Shown piece by piece: positions 1 to 6,077 of a DNA stretch of 11,711 nucleotides; position 1 is the stretch's first letter, and every line of letters starts with the position of its first letter. A model generated the notes under the pieces. The model worked only from the letters and a program-made list of their open reading frames with translations, made no database searches and had not been told where the DNA came from. Made by a program: the position numbers and the translations under genes. The DNA comes from Bacteroidota bacterium (GTDB lineage Bacteria; Bacteroidota; Bacteroidia; Chitinophagales; Chitinophagaceae): positions 1 to 11,711 of the forward strand of contig JAEWAC010000190.1 of NCBI GenBank assembly GCA_023391895.1. The letters run 5' to 3'.

Positions 1-314
1 AAATTTTATTGCCCTGAACACCAACTTTTTTTAAAAACCCATCTGCTGTGAAAAGGCTGTTACTAATGGAGCGGTTATAAATTTTGTAACCTTGAAGCCT
101 AAGAGTTCTTTTTCTGTTGGAAGGAAAATCAAATTCATTCCCCATTGCCGGCCGGCACCTGTTCAGATGAGTGGCTATATATTAAGTATAGAAATGCCGG
201 TTATCCTTTTCATAAGCCATTGAAGGAGGATTCAATGTTAAAGAAATTTAAATTGCACTAATTTAGTATACACTATACGAAAGAGATCGTATATTCGATC
301 AGAAATCTTTCACT
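1..314. other. Non-coding region upstream of the BlaI-type operon
   Basis: No convincing gene is seen here. It contains a 12-bp perfect palindrome, TGCCGGCCGGCA, at 146-157. A minus-strand copy of a CATATGGGTTTT-like motif lies at 23-45. An 8-codon open frame with a strong Shine-Dalgarno sequence is at 235-261. Two dyads at 262-300 are listed separately as a probable operator. The left part may be the tail or flank of a gene outside the window, but no frame supports this. Confidence 0.6.
262..300 (+). promoter_or_regulatory. Probable BlaI-family operator (two dyads)
   Basis: Two inverted repeats sit side by side 15-53 bp before the repressor start. The first (262-282) has arms TTTAGTATA and TATACGAAA around CAC; the inner GTATA/TATAC arms are perfect and 8 of 9 arm positions match. 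The second (285-300) is GATCG, six bases, then CGATC. Both contain GTATA. BlaI/MecI repressors are known to bind dyads upstream of their own operon, so autoregulation is inferred. TATATTCG at 290-297, inside the second dyad, is one base away from the Bacteroidota -7 box TAnnTTTG, so bound repressor could occlude the promoter. No good -33 box was found at the expected distance. Confidence 0.5.
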
Positions 315-704
315 ATGGCACAACCCAAATACGTAAAACCAACAGAAAGTGAGCTGGAAATCCTTCAGATCCTGTGGATGAAGGGACTGGCTACGGTACG
401 CGAAGTGCATGAAGAACTGGCACGGCAAAAGGACGTAGGCTATACCACTACCTTAAAGCTGATGCAGATCATGCATGAAAAAGGCCTGGTTAAAAGAGAC
501 GAATCCATGCGGACCCACGTTTACCAGGCGGCTGTCAACAAAGAAAAAACGCAAAAACATTTATTGACCAAAATGATCGATTCGCTTTTTGGCGGATCCT
601 CCACCCAGCTGGTGCTGCAGGCATTAGGCAGTGGTGAGGGCAAGGCTAGTGCGGAAGAAATTGAACAAATTCAAACGCTATTAGACAACCTCAAAAAACA
701 ATAA
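315..704 (+). CDS. BlaI/MecI/CopY-family transcriptional repressor
   Basis: This 129-residue protein has the size and layout of BlaI/MecI repressors. An N-terminal winged helix covers about residues 8-75, beginning PTESELEILQILW and followed by the recognition-helix region with GYTTTLKLMQIMHEKGLV. The C-terminal dimerisation helices include MIDSLFGGSSTQLVLQAL. Such proteins act as cytoplasmic homodimers that repress their own operon until the partner membrane protease signals their cleavage. The next gene, one base downstream, encodes that type of protease, which supports the pairing. Two dyads directly upstream are the likely binding site. No Shine-Dalgarno precedes the ATG. The true inducer is unknown; a beta-lactam role should not be assumed, since no beta-lactamase lies nearby. 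Confidence 0.93.
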   Translation: MAQPKYVKPTESELEILQILWMKGLATVREVHEELARQKDVGYTTTLKLMQIMHEKGLVKRDESMRTHVYQAAVNKEKTQKHLLTKMIDSLFGGSSTQLVLQALGSGEGKASAEEIEQIQTLLDNLKKQ

Positions 705-705
705 T

Positions 706-2394
706 ATGGCTGAATGGAGCCAATCGGCTTTTTTGCAAGCACTGGGCTGGGCTACCTTGAACAGCTTTTGGCAGATGGCTTTGTTGTGGTTGGTTTTTGT
801 GGTGGCACAGCATCTTTTCCGTTTATCATCCGGCAGTAAATATGCAGCGGCCTTAACCGGCCTGAGCCTGGGCTTTGGCTGGTATATCTATACTTTTTTG
901 GTGTATTACCTCCAGGGTACCAGCGGCACCCTGCTGGCTTCCCGGCATACCCTGGCCCCTACTTCCGGCACTTGGCAGCTGATTTTGTCGTCGGCTTCCA
1001 TCGCCTACCTGCTGCTGCTGATTGTACCGGCCTACCGGCTGTTTAAAAACTGGCAGTACATAAACTACCTGAAAAAGCACGGCCTGGAAAAATCCAGCCT
1101 GGAGTACCGGCTGTTTGTGTCTAAAGTGGCCGGCCGGCTGGGCATCAAGCGGCCGGTGCAGGTGTTTATATCACAACTGATTAACTCACCGGTCACCATT
1201 GGGTATCTCAAACCCATCATTTTATTGCCCGTGGCGGCGCTCAACGGCCTTACCACCCAACAGGTAGAAGCGGTTTTGCTGCACGAGCTTTCCCACATCA
1301 AGCGCTTTGATTACCTGATCAACTTTATTATCAACCTGCTGCAGACCCTGTTTTATTTCAACCCTTTCATCAAAAAGTTTGTGGCGGCCATTGAAGCCGA
1401 GCGGGAAAAATGCTGCGATGAACTGGTGCTGCAGTTTGAATATGATAAGATCAGCTATGCTTCGGCTTTGCTCACCCTTGAAAAAAATGCCACCTCCGCA
1501 TCGGTACTGGCCATTGGGGCAGCAGGTAAAAAACACCTGCTGAACCGCATTGAAAAAATCGTAGGCCTGGAAAAAAAGCCTTCTTTTAGCTTTACCCATT
1601 TTGCCGGCATGATGACCACCGTGCTGCTGGTTATTTTCCTGAACTCCCTGTTTTTTGTTCATCAGCAAACGCAAAGCAGTAAGAACCTGGACCTGGCTTC
1701 TTTTGAAAACCCATTCTATGCGGTAGATTATGAAGAAGTAGTGCAGGTGGCCAAGGCTACAAAGGAAAAAGGAAAACCAACTCATGCATCCGAAGTGGCT
1801 CCTCATAAAATGATGGCCGCTAAAGAGAAAGCATCCTGCAAAAATGAAGAACTGATTGCCGAGGTGCCCCCGCCGCAGGATGATGTGATGGAGCAGGTGA
1901 TACCGGTTGCCTTTGACGAAGCCGATGCTATAGTAACTCCGGATGAAAAAGAGCAGATCCAGTCTACCCTGGAAGCTACCAAGAAAGTGCTGACCACTAC
2001 CCAATGGCAGGAGGTGGAAAAAAGCATTGCAGACGGGATGACTGAAAGAGAAAAAAAGGTGGCCCGGCATGAGTATTTGAAAGAGTTGGAAAAACTGGAT
2101 TGGAAGAACCTGGAAAAGAAAATGAAGCTAGAGTTTAACAACATGAACTGGAACAAGATAAACGCCAATCTGAACCAGGCCCTGGTGGATATTCAACTGG
2201 ATAGCCTGCAGCATGTCTATAATGAGGTGCTGATTCAGTTGGAAAAGGCAGATGCCAAAGCCAGTGCACATGGTACTACTGTGCTGCCCGTTCCGGATGC
2301 TTCCGTTTATGAGGTGATATTAATGAAAGAAAATCTGCGTAATAAGATTGATTCCATCAACCTGATACGTGATAAAAAGGTCATTCGCCTTTAA
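706..2394 (+). CDS. M56 family (BlaR1/MecR1-like) membrane metallopeptidase
   Basis: This 562-residue integral membrane protein has hydrophobic segments near residues 15-38, 46-68, 88-113 and 300-319. The zinc protease motif HELSH is at 193-197, and the downstream EREKCCDE at about 232-239 supplies the expected third-ligand region of M56 peptidases. The membrane and protease half resembles BlaR1, which senses an outside signal and triggers loss of its BlaI partner. The roughly 240-residue region after the last membrane segment differs from BlaR1: it is charged and Glu/Lys-rich, probably helical, and shows no penicillin-binding sensor motifs. It carries WxxhxxxΦ units at W434, W466 and W482. 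The start lies one base after the repressor stop, so translational coupling is likely. The ligand is unknown. Confidence 0.9.
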   Translation: MAEWSQSAFLQALGWATLNSFWQMALLWLVFVVAQHLFRLSSGSKYAAALTGLSLGFGWYIYTFLVYYLQGTSGTLLASRHTLAPTSGTWQLILSSASIAYLLLLIVPAYRLFKNWQYINYLKKHGLEKSSLEYRLFVSKVAGRLGIKRPVQVFISQLINSPVTIGYLKPIILLPVAALNGLTTQQVEAVLLHELSHIKRFDYLINFIINLLQTLFYFNPFIKKFVAAIEAEREKCCDELVLQFEYDKISYASALLTLEKNATSASVLAIGAAGKKHLLNRIEKIVGLEKKPSFSFTHFAGMMTTVLLVIFLNSLFFVHQQTQSSKNLDLASFENPFYAVDYEEVVQVAKATKEKGKPTHASEVAPHKMMAAKEKASCKNEELIAEVPPPQDDVMEQVIPVAFDEADAIVTPDEKEQIQSTLEATKKVLTTTQWQEVEKSIADGMTEREKKVARHEYLKELEKLDWKNLEKKMKLEFNNMNWNKINANLNQALVDIQLDSLQHVYNEVLIQLEKADAKASAHGTTVLPVPDASVYEVILMKENLRNKIDSINLIRDKKVIRL

Positions 2395-2416
2395 ACCCTT
2401 TCCCCTCCCCTTATTT

Positions 2417-2447
2417 AAAAGCTCCTGGATCATTCAGGAGCTTTTTT
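2417..2447 (+). terminator. Intrinsic terminator of the BlaI/M56 operon
   Basis: The stem GCTCCTG (2421-2427) and CAGGAGC (2435-2441) encloses a 7-nt loop and is followed by six T residues. Four flanking A bases extend the stem to 11 bp. It starts 22 bp after the M56 stop codon. Confidence 0.88.
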
Positions 2448-2475
2448 GTTGGATATCTGAATTTACAGATTCATT

Positions 2476-2553
2476 CATATGGGGTTTTGAAAGGGTTTTT
2501 GTTGAAAGTTTTTATGTTGTCCAGTCAACAAAACTTCTTTTAAAACCCATATG
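2476..2553 (+). repeat. 78-bp long hairpin (inverted repeat), possible structured RNA or MITE-like element
   Basis: The left arm 2476-2505 begins CATATGGGGTTTTGAAAG and the right arm 2525-2553 ends CTTTTAAAACCCATATG. Pairing gives 25 Watson-Crick pairs, three G.U pairs (2489/2541, 2494/2536, 2495/2535), one bulged G (2484) and one T/C mismatch (2496/2534), around a 19-nt loop (2506-2524). It lies 29 bp past the operon terminator and is too long and too weakly T-tailed to be an ordinary terminator. Its function is unknown. Related single arms occur at 23-45, 10033-10045 and 10246-10267. Confidence 0.8.
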
Positions 2554-3258
2554 AAATTCATTAAAAGTACCCTTGTTTAACGCCTCCAAGACAAGATGCG
2601 AATGCCCTTGAGGGAACGCCGGCATGTTGAAATCCTGCTAATTTTCCATAAACTTCTTGATTAGTAAAATCATTACTACTTGCACCCTTTAAGGATTGAA
2701 CAAGACAGATTGTCTCATCTTCATAGGTTTCGATTTCCTATCGTTGAAAGATACATTTCTCGTCCAGCCAAGGCACAATCTCATAAAGAACCAAAAAACA
2801 GCATGAATGCCGAATGTCCGCAAACGGGTTCTAACAGGCCTTTTTGCCAGCTACATTTTTATTAACCCAGGAGGCGTAAAAGAAAAATTAAAGGTTAAAA
2901 TAAAAAAATCCCTTACAGCATTTTGTAAAAATTGGTAATGTTAATTCCAAATGAAAAAGTTTTTCAATTAACTAGGCTTATGTATTTGATTATCATAGTA
3001 ATGTGTTGTGGTATTCTATTGTTGTTTTTGGACGTAGTAAAATTCAATTTCTCATGAAATATCAATGCTTATAATTGAAATAAAACTAGAAGTGTTTTAT
3101 TAATATAGGCTGAAAAAGAGTCATTTAGATGATTACAATAGTGCTAATAAACTTGGTTTTCTTTTGAAGCTTTATTTAGGTGTGAATTACTACAAAATTT
3201 AGCATGTTATTTTGTGGTGATCTGAGCCGATTTTCCGGTACATGCACAATTTTTGTGT

Positions 3259-3266
3259 TAGTATTG
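3259..3266 (+). promoter_or_regulatory. Putative -7 box of the LEA14-like gene
   Basis: TAGTATTG differs by one base from the Bacteroidota TAnnTTTG consensus and ends 4 nt before the ATG, implying an mRNA with almost no leader. No clear -33 element is visible at the usual spacing. Confidence 0.35.
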
Positions 3267-3270
3267 CACC

Positions 3271-3765
3271 ATGAAAAAGCGCTTCATCCCTTTTCTCTTC
3301 CTGTTCTTTTTGGTTGGCTTACTTACCTCCTGCGACCGGGTGCAGGACCCTCAATTCAGGAGACTGGAACATTTCGGATTAAAAAGCCTGGGTCTGCAGC
3401 AGGCGGTAGTTGGGTTCAGTGCTACCTATTTTAATCCGAACAAATTTGGGGTAAGTGTCAAAGAGGCAGCTTTGGATTTTTATGTGGATAGCATCTATCT
3501 AGGCAAGTTCATACAGCCGGATGCCATTACCGTTAATCCCGGATCGGAATTTTCTATACCCATGGAAGGAAAAATTTCGTGGCAGCAGGCCATCAGTTCC
3601 AACCTGCAGAAACTGGCCGGCAAAGAAGTGTTGGTAAAAGCCAATGGTTCGGTGAAGGTGGGTAAGGCAGGTGTGTTTATTTCAAAAGACATCAATTACC
3701 AGGGCAGGCATACCCTGGACTTAAACCTATTAAAAAATCCAGCCGCAGCTGGATTCTTCAATTAA
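3271..3765 (+). CDS. LEA14-like (LEA type 2) lipoprotein
   Basis: This 164-residue protein starts with a lipoprotein signal peptide: MKKR, a hydrophobic run, and a lipobox LLTSC with the acylated Cys at position 21. It is probably anchored in the cell envelope, facing the periplasm or the outer membrane. The rest fits the small beta-sandwich LEA_2/WHy-like domain found in many Bacteroidota lipoproteins: a segment around VVGFSATYFNPNKFGVSVKEA (the NPN turn is typical), then IDSIYLGK-like and VNPGSEFSIPMEGKI-like strands. Its biochemical role is not known. It stands alone on the plus strand and converges on the HMA gene with only 2 bp between stops. The last codons double as a terminator for that opposing gene. 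The domain call is from sequence style alone. Confidence 0.75.
   Translation: MKKRFIPFLFLFFLVGLLTSCDRVQDPQFRRLEHFGLKSLGLQQAVVGFSATYFNPNKFGVSVKEAALDFYVDSIYLGKFIQPDAITVNPGSEFSIPMEGKISWQQAISSNLQKLAGKEVLVKANGSVKVGKAGVFISKDINYQGRHTLDLNLLKNPAAAGFFN
3732..3755 (-). terminator. Minus-strand intrinsic terminator inside the LEA14-like coding end
   Basis: Perfect 8-bp arms AATCCAGC (3736-3743) and GCTGGATT (3748-3755) enclose the 4-nt loop CGCA. Read on the minus strand the hairpin runs directly into a T-tract (plus-strand A bases 3732-3737), 12 bp after the HMA stop codon. On the plus strand these bases encode NPAAAGF near the end of the lipoprotein. Confidence 0.75.
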
Positions 3766-3767
3766 TT

Positions 3768-4127
3768 TTATTGTGGCATGCCCCCACCGTCTTCCGGTTT
3801 TTTGCAGCACTTGGGGAGCCGCTTGTAAGAGTCCGGGTTAGCGGCAATTTCATTGGCGTCATAGCCGGCATTGGCAATGGCGGTTTTGATTTCTTCTTCG
3901 TTAATACGGTCTGTAATGTATTTAACGACGGTTTCTTTCTTCTTTACGTTTACGTTAATGGTGTGAACGCCATCATAGCGTTTTAAATAAGTTTCAATCT
4001 TATTCTTGCACATATTACACTGCACTGTAGGCGTACTGATCTTAACGGTCTGTACCGCTTTTACCTGGGCCGAAGCCGCAAATCCTATCAGCAGGGTGGC
4101 AAAAAGGGAAAGCATGAATCTTTTCAT
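3768..4127 (-). CDS. Secreted heavy-metal-associated (HMA) domain protein
   Basis: This 119-residue protein has an N-terminal signal peptide (MKRF, a hydrophobic core, cleavage expected near ASA-Q at residue 20), so it should be exported. The mature part is one ferredoxin-like HMA domain. Its metal-binding loop CNMC (C37, C40) is followed by KNKIETYLKRYDGV, then VNVKKKETVVKYI and an AIANAGYDANEI helix, matching copper chaperone-type domains. The tail adds a vicinal CC pair (107-108) in a Lys-rich stretch, which could be a second thiol site. A periplasmic metal (probably copper) carrier or scavenger is inferred. It starts 24 bp after the pyrE stop on the same strand and could be co-transcribed with it; no promoter was seen in the gap. 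Confidence 0.85.
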   Translation of the reverse strand: MKRFMLSLFATLLIGFAASAQVKAVQTVKISTPTVQCNMCKNKIETYLKRYDGVHTINVNVKKKETVVKYITDRINEEEIKTAIANAGYDANEIAANPDSYKRLPKCCKKPEDGGGMPQ

Positions 4128-4151
4128 ATAACAGGTATTTTGATTACGAAT

Positions 4152-4787
4152 TTAAGCAACACCGCTCCAGTTTGCCGGGTCCTGCCGCCATTTTAACAAA
4201 ACTTCCTGATGCTGTTCGGCTACGATGCCCTGGCGCTGGGCCAGTGTGAGCAGGGAAGCATAATCGGTCAGGGAGTAGTACGGCACGCCTGCTTTTTCAA
4301 AGGCGTCTACCGCGGTTTGAAAGCCATAATTGAAAATAGACACCATCCCCAGTATTTCCACGCCTTGTTGTTTTAGTACCTCCACGACCTGCAGGCTGCT
4401 TTTACCGGTAGAGATCAGGTCTTCTATTACCACCACCTTTTGCCCCCTTTTGAACTCACCTTCTATCTGGTTGCCTAGTCCATGTTCTTTGGGTTTGGGA
4501 CGCACATAGATAAAGGGCAGCTTTAACTGGTCGGCTACCATAGCACCCCAGGCAATACCCGCTGTAGCTACTCCGGCTACCAGTTCTGCTTCCGGAAACC
4601 TTTCAAACACTATATTACACAATTCGCTTTTGATAAAATCCCGCACAAAAGGGTGTGAAAGGATTTTTCGGTTGTCGCAATAAATAGGGCTCTTCCATCC
4701 GCTGGCCCAGGTAAAAGGTTGTTCCGGACTCAGTTTTACGGCCTGAACCTGCAATAGTTTTTCCGCTGTTACAATGGCATCTGTCAT
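4152..4787 (-). CDS. pyrE: Orotate phosphoribosyltransferase
   Basis: This enzyme joins orotate and PRPP to form OMP, step five of de novo UMP synthesis, in the cytoplasm. The 211 residues fit the family. The PRPP-binding motif VVVIEDLISTGKS is at about 118-130. The mobile catalytic loop RPKPKEHG is at about 96-103. The early substrate region FTWASGWKSPIYCDNRK also matches. An open frame extends ten codons upstream to another ATG (4817), but the ATG at 4787 is chosen: homologues start near MTDA, and a TACCTTTG -7 box at 4795-4802 lies within the extension, so the longer form could not be made from that promoter. The gene is divergent from the Nudix gene and followed closely by the HMA gene. 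Confidence 0.96.
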   Translation of the reverse strand: MTDAIVTAEKLLQVQAVKLSPEQPFTWASGWKSPIYCDNRKILSHPFVRDFIKSELCNIVFERFPEAELVAGVATAGIAWGAMVADQLKLPFIYVRPKPKEHGLGNQIEGEFKRGQKVVVIEDLISTGKSSLQVVEVLKQQGVEILGMVSIFNYGFQTAVDAFEKAGVPYYSLTDYASLLTLAQRQGIVAEQHQEVLLKWRQDPANWSGVA

Positions 4788-4794
4788 GATGCGG

Positions 4795-4802
4795 CAAAGG
4801 TA
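4795..4802 (-). promoter_or_regulatory. Putative -7 box of pyrE
   Basis: On the minus strand TACCTTTG matches TAnnTTTG exactly, with 7 nt before the ATG at 4787. A TTTG lies further upstream on the same strand, but about 22 nt away, slightly wide for a -33 box. Confidence 0.5.
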
Positions 4803-4810
4803 TTTGAAAC

Positions 4811-4841
4811 CCGCCATTTATTCTCAAAGAGATTGTGGCGG
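4811..4841. promoter_or_regulatory. Inverted repeat between the divergent pyrE and Nudix promoters
   Basis: CCGCCA (4811-4816) and TGGCGG (4836-4841) are perfect 6-bp inverted arms separated by 19 bp, lying between the two putative -7 boxes. It could be an operator, but arms this short can arise by chance. Confidence 0.2.
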
Positions 4842-4871
4842 CAGCCTATGGACCGATAGCACCCTACTTAC

Positions 4872-4879
4872 TACATTTG
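4872..4879 (+). promoter_or_regulatory. Putative -7 box of the Nudix gene
   Basis: TACATTTG matches TAnnTTTG exactly and ends only 3 nt before the ATG at 4883, implying a leaderless transcript. No clear -33 element is visible. Confidence 0.5.
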
Positions 4880-4882
4880 CAC

Positions 4883-5530
4883 ATGCACAAAACCATTTAT
4901 TTTAATAACAAGCAACTCATTGTTTGTGACACGGAAACCGAAGCCGTAAAAGCCTTAAAAGAACAACCGGGCGTTGTTTTTTATCCCGAGCTGAAAGAAG
5001 CTTGGGTGGAAGACATGATCCGGCAGATGCAGCAGCCTGAAGTGAAGGGTGGTATTTACCAGCACCCGGATGTAGAACAAGTAATGGAAGTGTTGAAACA
5101 AAAGATGGTGCTGATTCAGGCGGCCGGCGGACTGGTGCATACCGACAATAATACCTTTCTGCTGATTTTCAGAAGAGGCAAATGGGACTTGCCCAAGGGC
5201 AAACTGGATGAGGGCGAAAACCTGGAGCAGTGTGCCGTGCGGGAAGTGGAAGAAGAAACCGGCCTGCAGGGTGTGCAACTGGAAAAGCCTTTAACCGTTA
5301 CCTACCATACGTATTACCAGGACAACCAGCTGATTTTAAAAGAGTCGCACTGGTTTTTAATGAAAAGTGCAGAACAGCCGGTACTGACTCCCCAACTGGA
5401 TGAAGACATTGAGGAATGCAAATGGGTAGATCAGGATGCGCTGGCGCCTTATATGGAAAACACGCACCCTTCCATTCTAGATGTGCTGAAAGAGGCGGTG
5501 CAGCAACTGCACCTGACCCGTAACATATAG
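4883..5530 (+). CDS. Nudix hydrolase with N-terminal extension
   Basis: This 215-residue protein carries a complete Nudix box at about 106-128. G106, E112 and REVEEETGL (120-128) fit the consensus GX5EX7REUXEEXGU exactly. The box binds divalent metal and hydrolyses a nucleoside diphosphate linked to another group. The preceding strand FLLIFRRGKWDLPKGKLDEG is typical of the fold. About 75 residues precede the domain; they are not a known catalytic part and resemble an extension seen in Bacteroidota homologues. The substrate cannot be told. The ATG at 4883 is preferred over an in-frame GTG at 4835, because a TACATTTG promoter box lies just before it and the intervening residues look non-protein-like. 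It is divergent from pyrE, and its stop abuts the coaD stop. Confidence 0.9.
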   Translation: MHKTIYFNNKQLIVCDTETEAVKALKEQPGVVFYPELKEAWVEDMIRQMQQPEVKGGIYQHPDVEQVMEVLKQKMVLIQAAGGLVHTDNNTFLLIFRRGKWDLPKGKLDEGENLEQCAVREVEEETGLQGVQLEKPLTVTYHTYYQDNQLILKESHWFLMKSAEQPVLTPQLDEDIEECKWVDQDALAPYMENTHPSILDVLKEAVQQLHLTRNI

Positions 5531-6013
5531 CTACCGGGCCTGGTAGCCTTCCTGAATGGATTTTAAAACCGCATCCGGAACAAATTGGGAAACATCACCA
5601 TGGTTCCGGATGACGTCCCGCACCAGGGTGGAGGCTACGGAAGTATATTTGGGAAGACAGGTTAAAAAAACCGTTTCAATATTGCCGTCCAGGCTACGGT
5701 TCATATCTGCAATGGCCTTTTCGTATTCAAAGTCATTGACATAACGGATGCCACGAAGTATATATTGGGCGTCAATACGTTTGCAGCATTCTACCGTCAG
5801 TCCTTCATAGATCACAGCGCCGACTTTAGGTTCTTTGGCGTATATTTCTTCGATCCAGCTTTTTCTTAACTCAGCCGAAAACATAGGTTGTTTGTTGGCA
5901 TTCACCCCAATGCCAATGTAAACCTTGTCAAACAGGCTCAGCGAACGGTCAATAATATCGGTATGACCATAAGTAATGGGATCAAAAGTGCCGGGAAAAA
6001 GACAAATGCGCAT
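5531..6013 (-). CDS. coaD: Phosphopantetheine adenylyltransferase
   Basis: CoaD transfers AMP from ATP to 4'-phosphopantetheine, giving dephospho-CoA in the penultimate step of coenzyme A synthesis. The 160 residues match the family length. Near the N-terminus are PGTFDP (7-12) and the T/HxGH nucleotidyltransferase motif as TYGH (14-17). RGIR lies in the substrate region, and a VASTLVRDVIRNHGDVSQFVP segment corresponds to the conserved (S/T)STxVR ATP-binding signature. It follows pyrB by 64 bp on the same strand and may be the last gene of a pyrR-pyrB-coaD transcript. No exact TAnnTTTG box precedes it, although TATATAC lies immediately before the ATG. No terminator is visible past its stop, which lies inside a TAGCTA shared with the opposing gene. 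Confidence 0.96.
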   Translation of the reverse strand: MRICLFPGTFDPITYGHTDIIDRSLSLFDKVYIGIGVNANKQPMFSAELRKSWIEEIYAKEPKVGAVIYEGLTVECCKRIDAQYILRGIRYVNDFEYEKAIADMNRSLDGNIETVFLTCLPKYTSVASTLVRDVIRNHGDVSQFVPDAVLKSIQEGYQAR

Positions 6014-6077
6014 GTATATACGTTTGAAAATGATATGAAAGGTAACCGATGATCAGCTTTGGCAGGTTCTGCTTTTA

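Larger units (their letters stand above)
2448..3270. other. Long gene-free AT-rich intergenic region
   Basis: No intact gene is supported in these roughly 820 bp. The left part holds the 78-bp hairpin at 2476-2553 and an open minus-strand frame (2561-2737) that could be a gene relic. From about 2870 to 3230 the DNA is strongly AT-rich. There it shows a small palindrome, TGAAAAA-G-TTTTTCA (about 2952-2966), and a hairpin with AATAAAAC and GTTTTATT arms (3079-3101). Short open frames on the plus strand here lack starts, context and plausible composition. Confidence 0.6.

Noticed and set aside
1222..2070. Long minus-strand open frame of 282 codons opposite the M56 gene
   Set aside because: The composition is unlike a protein (runs of F, H and Q), and it lies entirely antisense to a gene with clear zinc-protease motifs.
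315..2394. The BlaI/M56 pair as a beta-lactam resistance system
   Set aside because: No beta-lactamase or penicillin-binding protein gene is present, and the protease lacks a recognisable penicillin-sensor domain.
2680..2865. Plus-strand 61-codon frame in the long intergenic region, ending QTGSNRPFCQLHFY
   Set aside because: The tail recalls spurious frames translated across tRNA genes, so a tRNA was looked for; no cloverleaf or CCA-type end could be drawn. No start signal or family likeness.
3079..3101. AATAAAAC / GTTTTATT hairpin as a terminator
   Set aside because: The stem is nearly all A-T, has no T-tract, and no gene ends nearby; such hairpins are expected by chance in this AT-rich stretch.
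6063..6076. GCAG-GTT-CTGC followed by TTTT after pyrB as a terminator
   Set aside because: The stem is only 4 bp and the T-tract is on the plus strand, whereas the genes here run on the minus strand.
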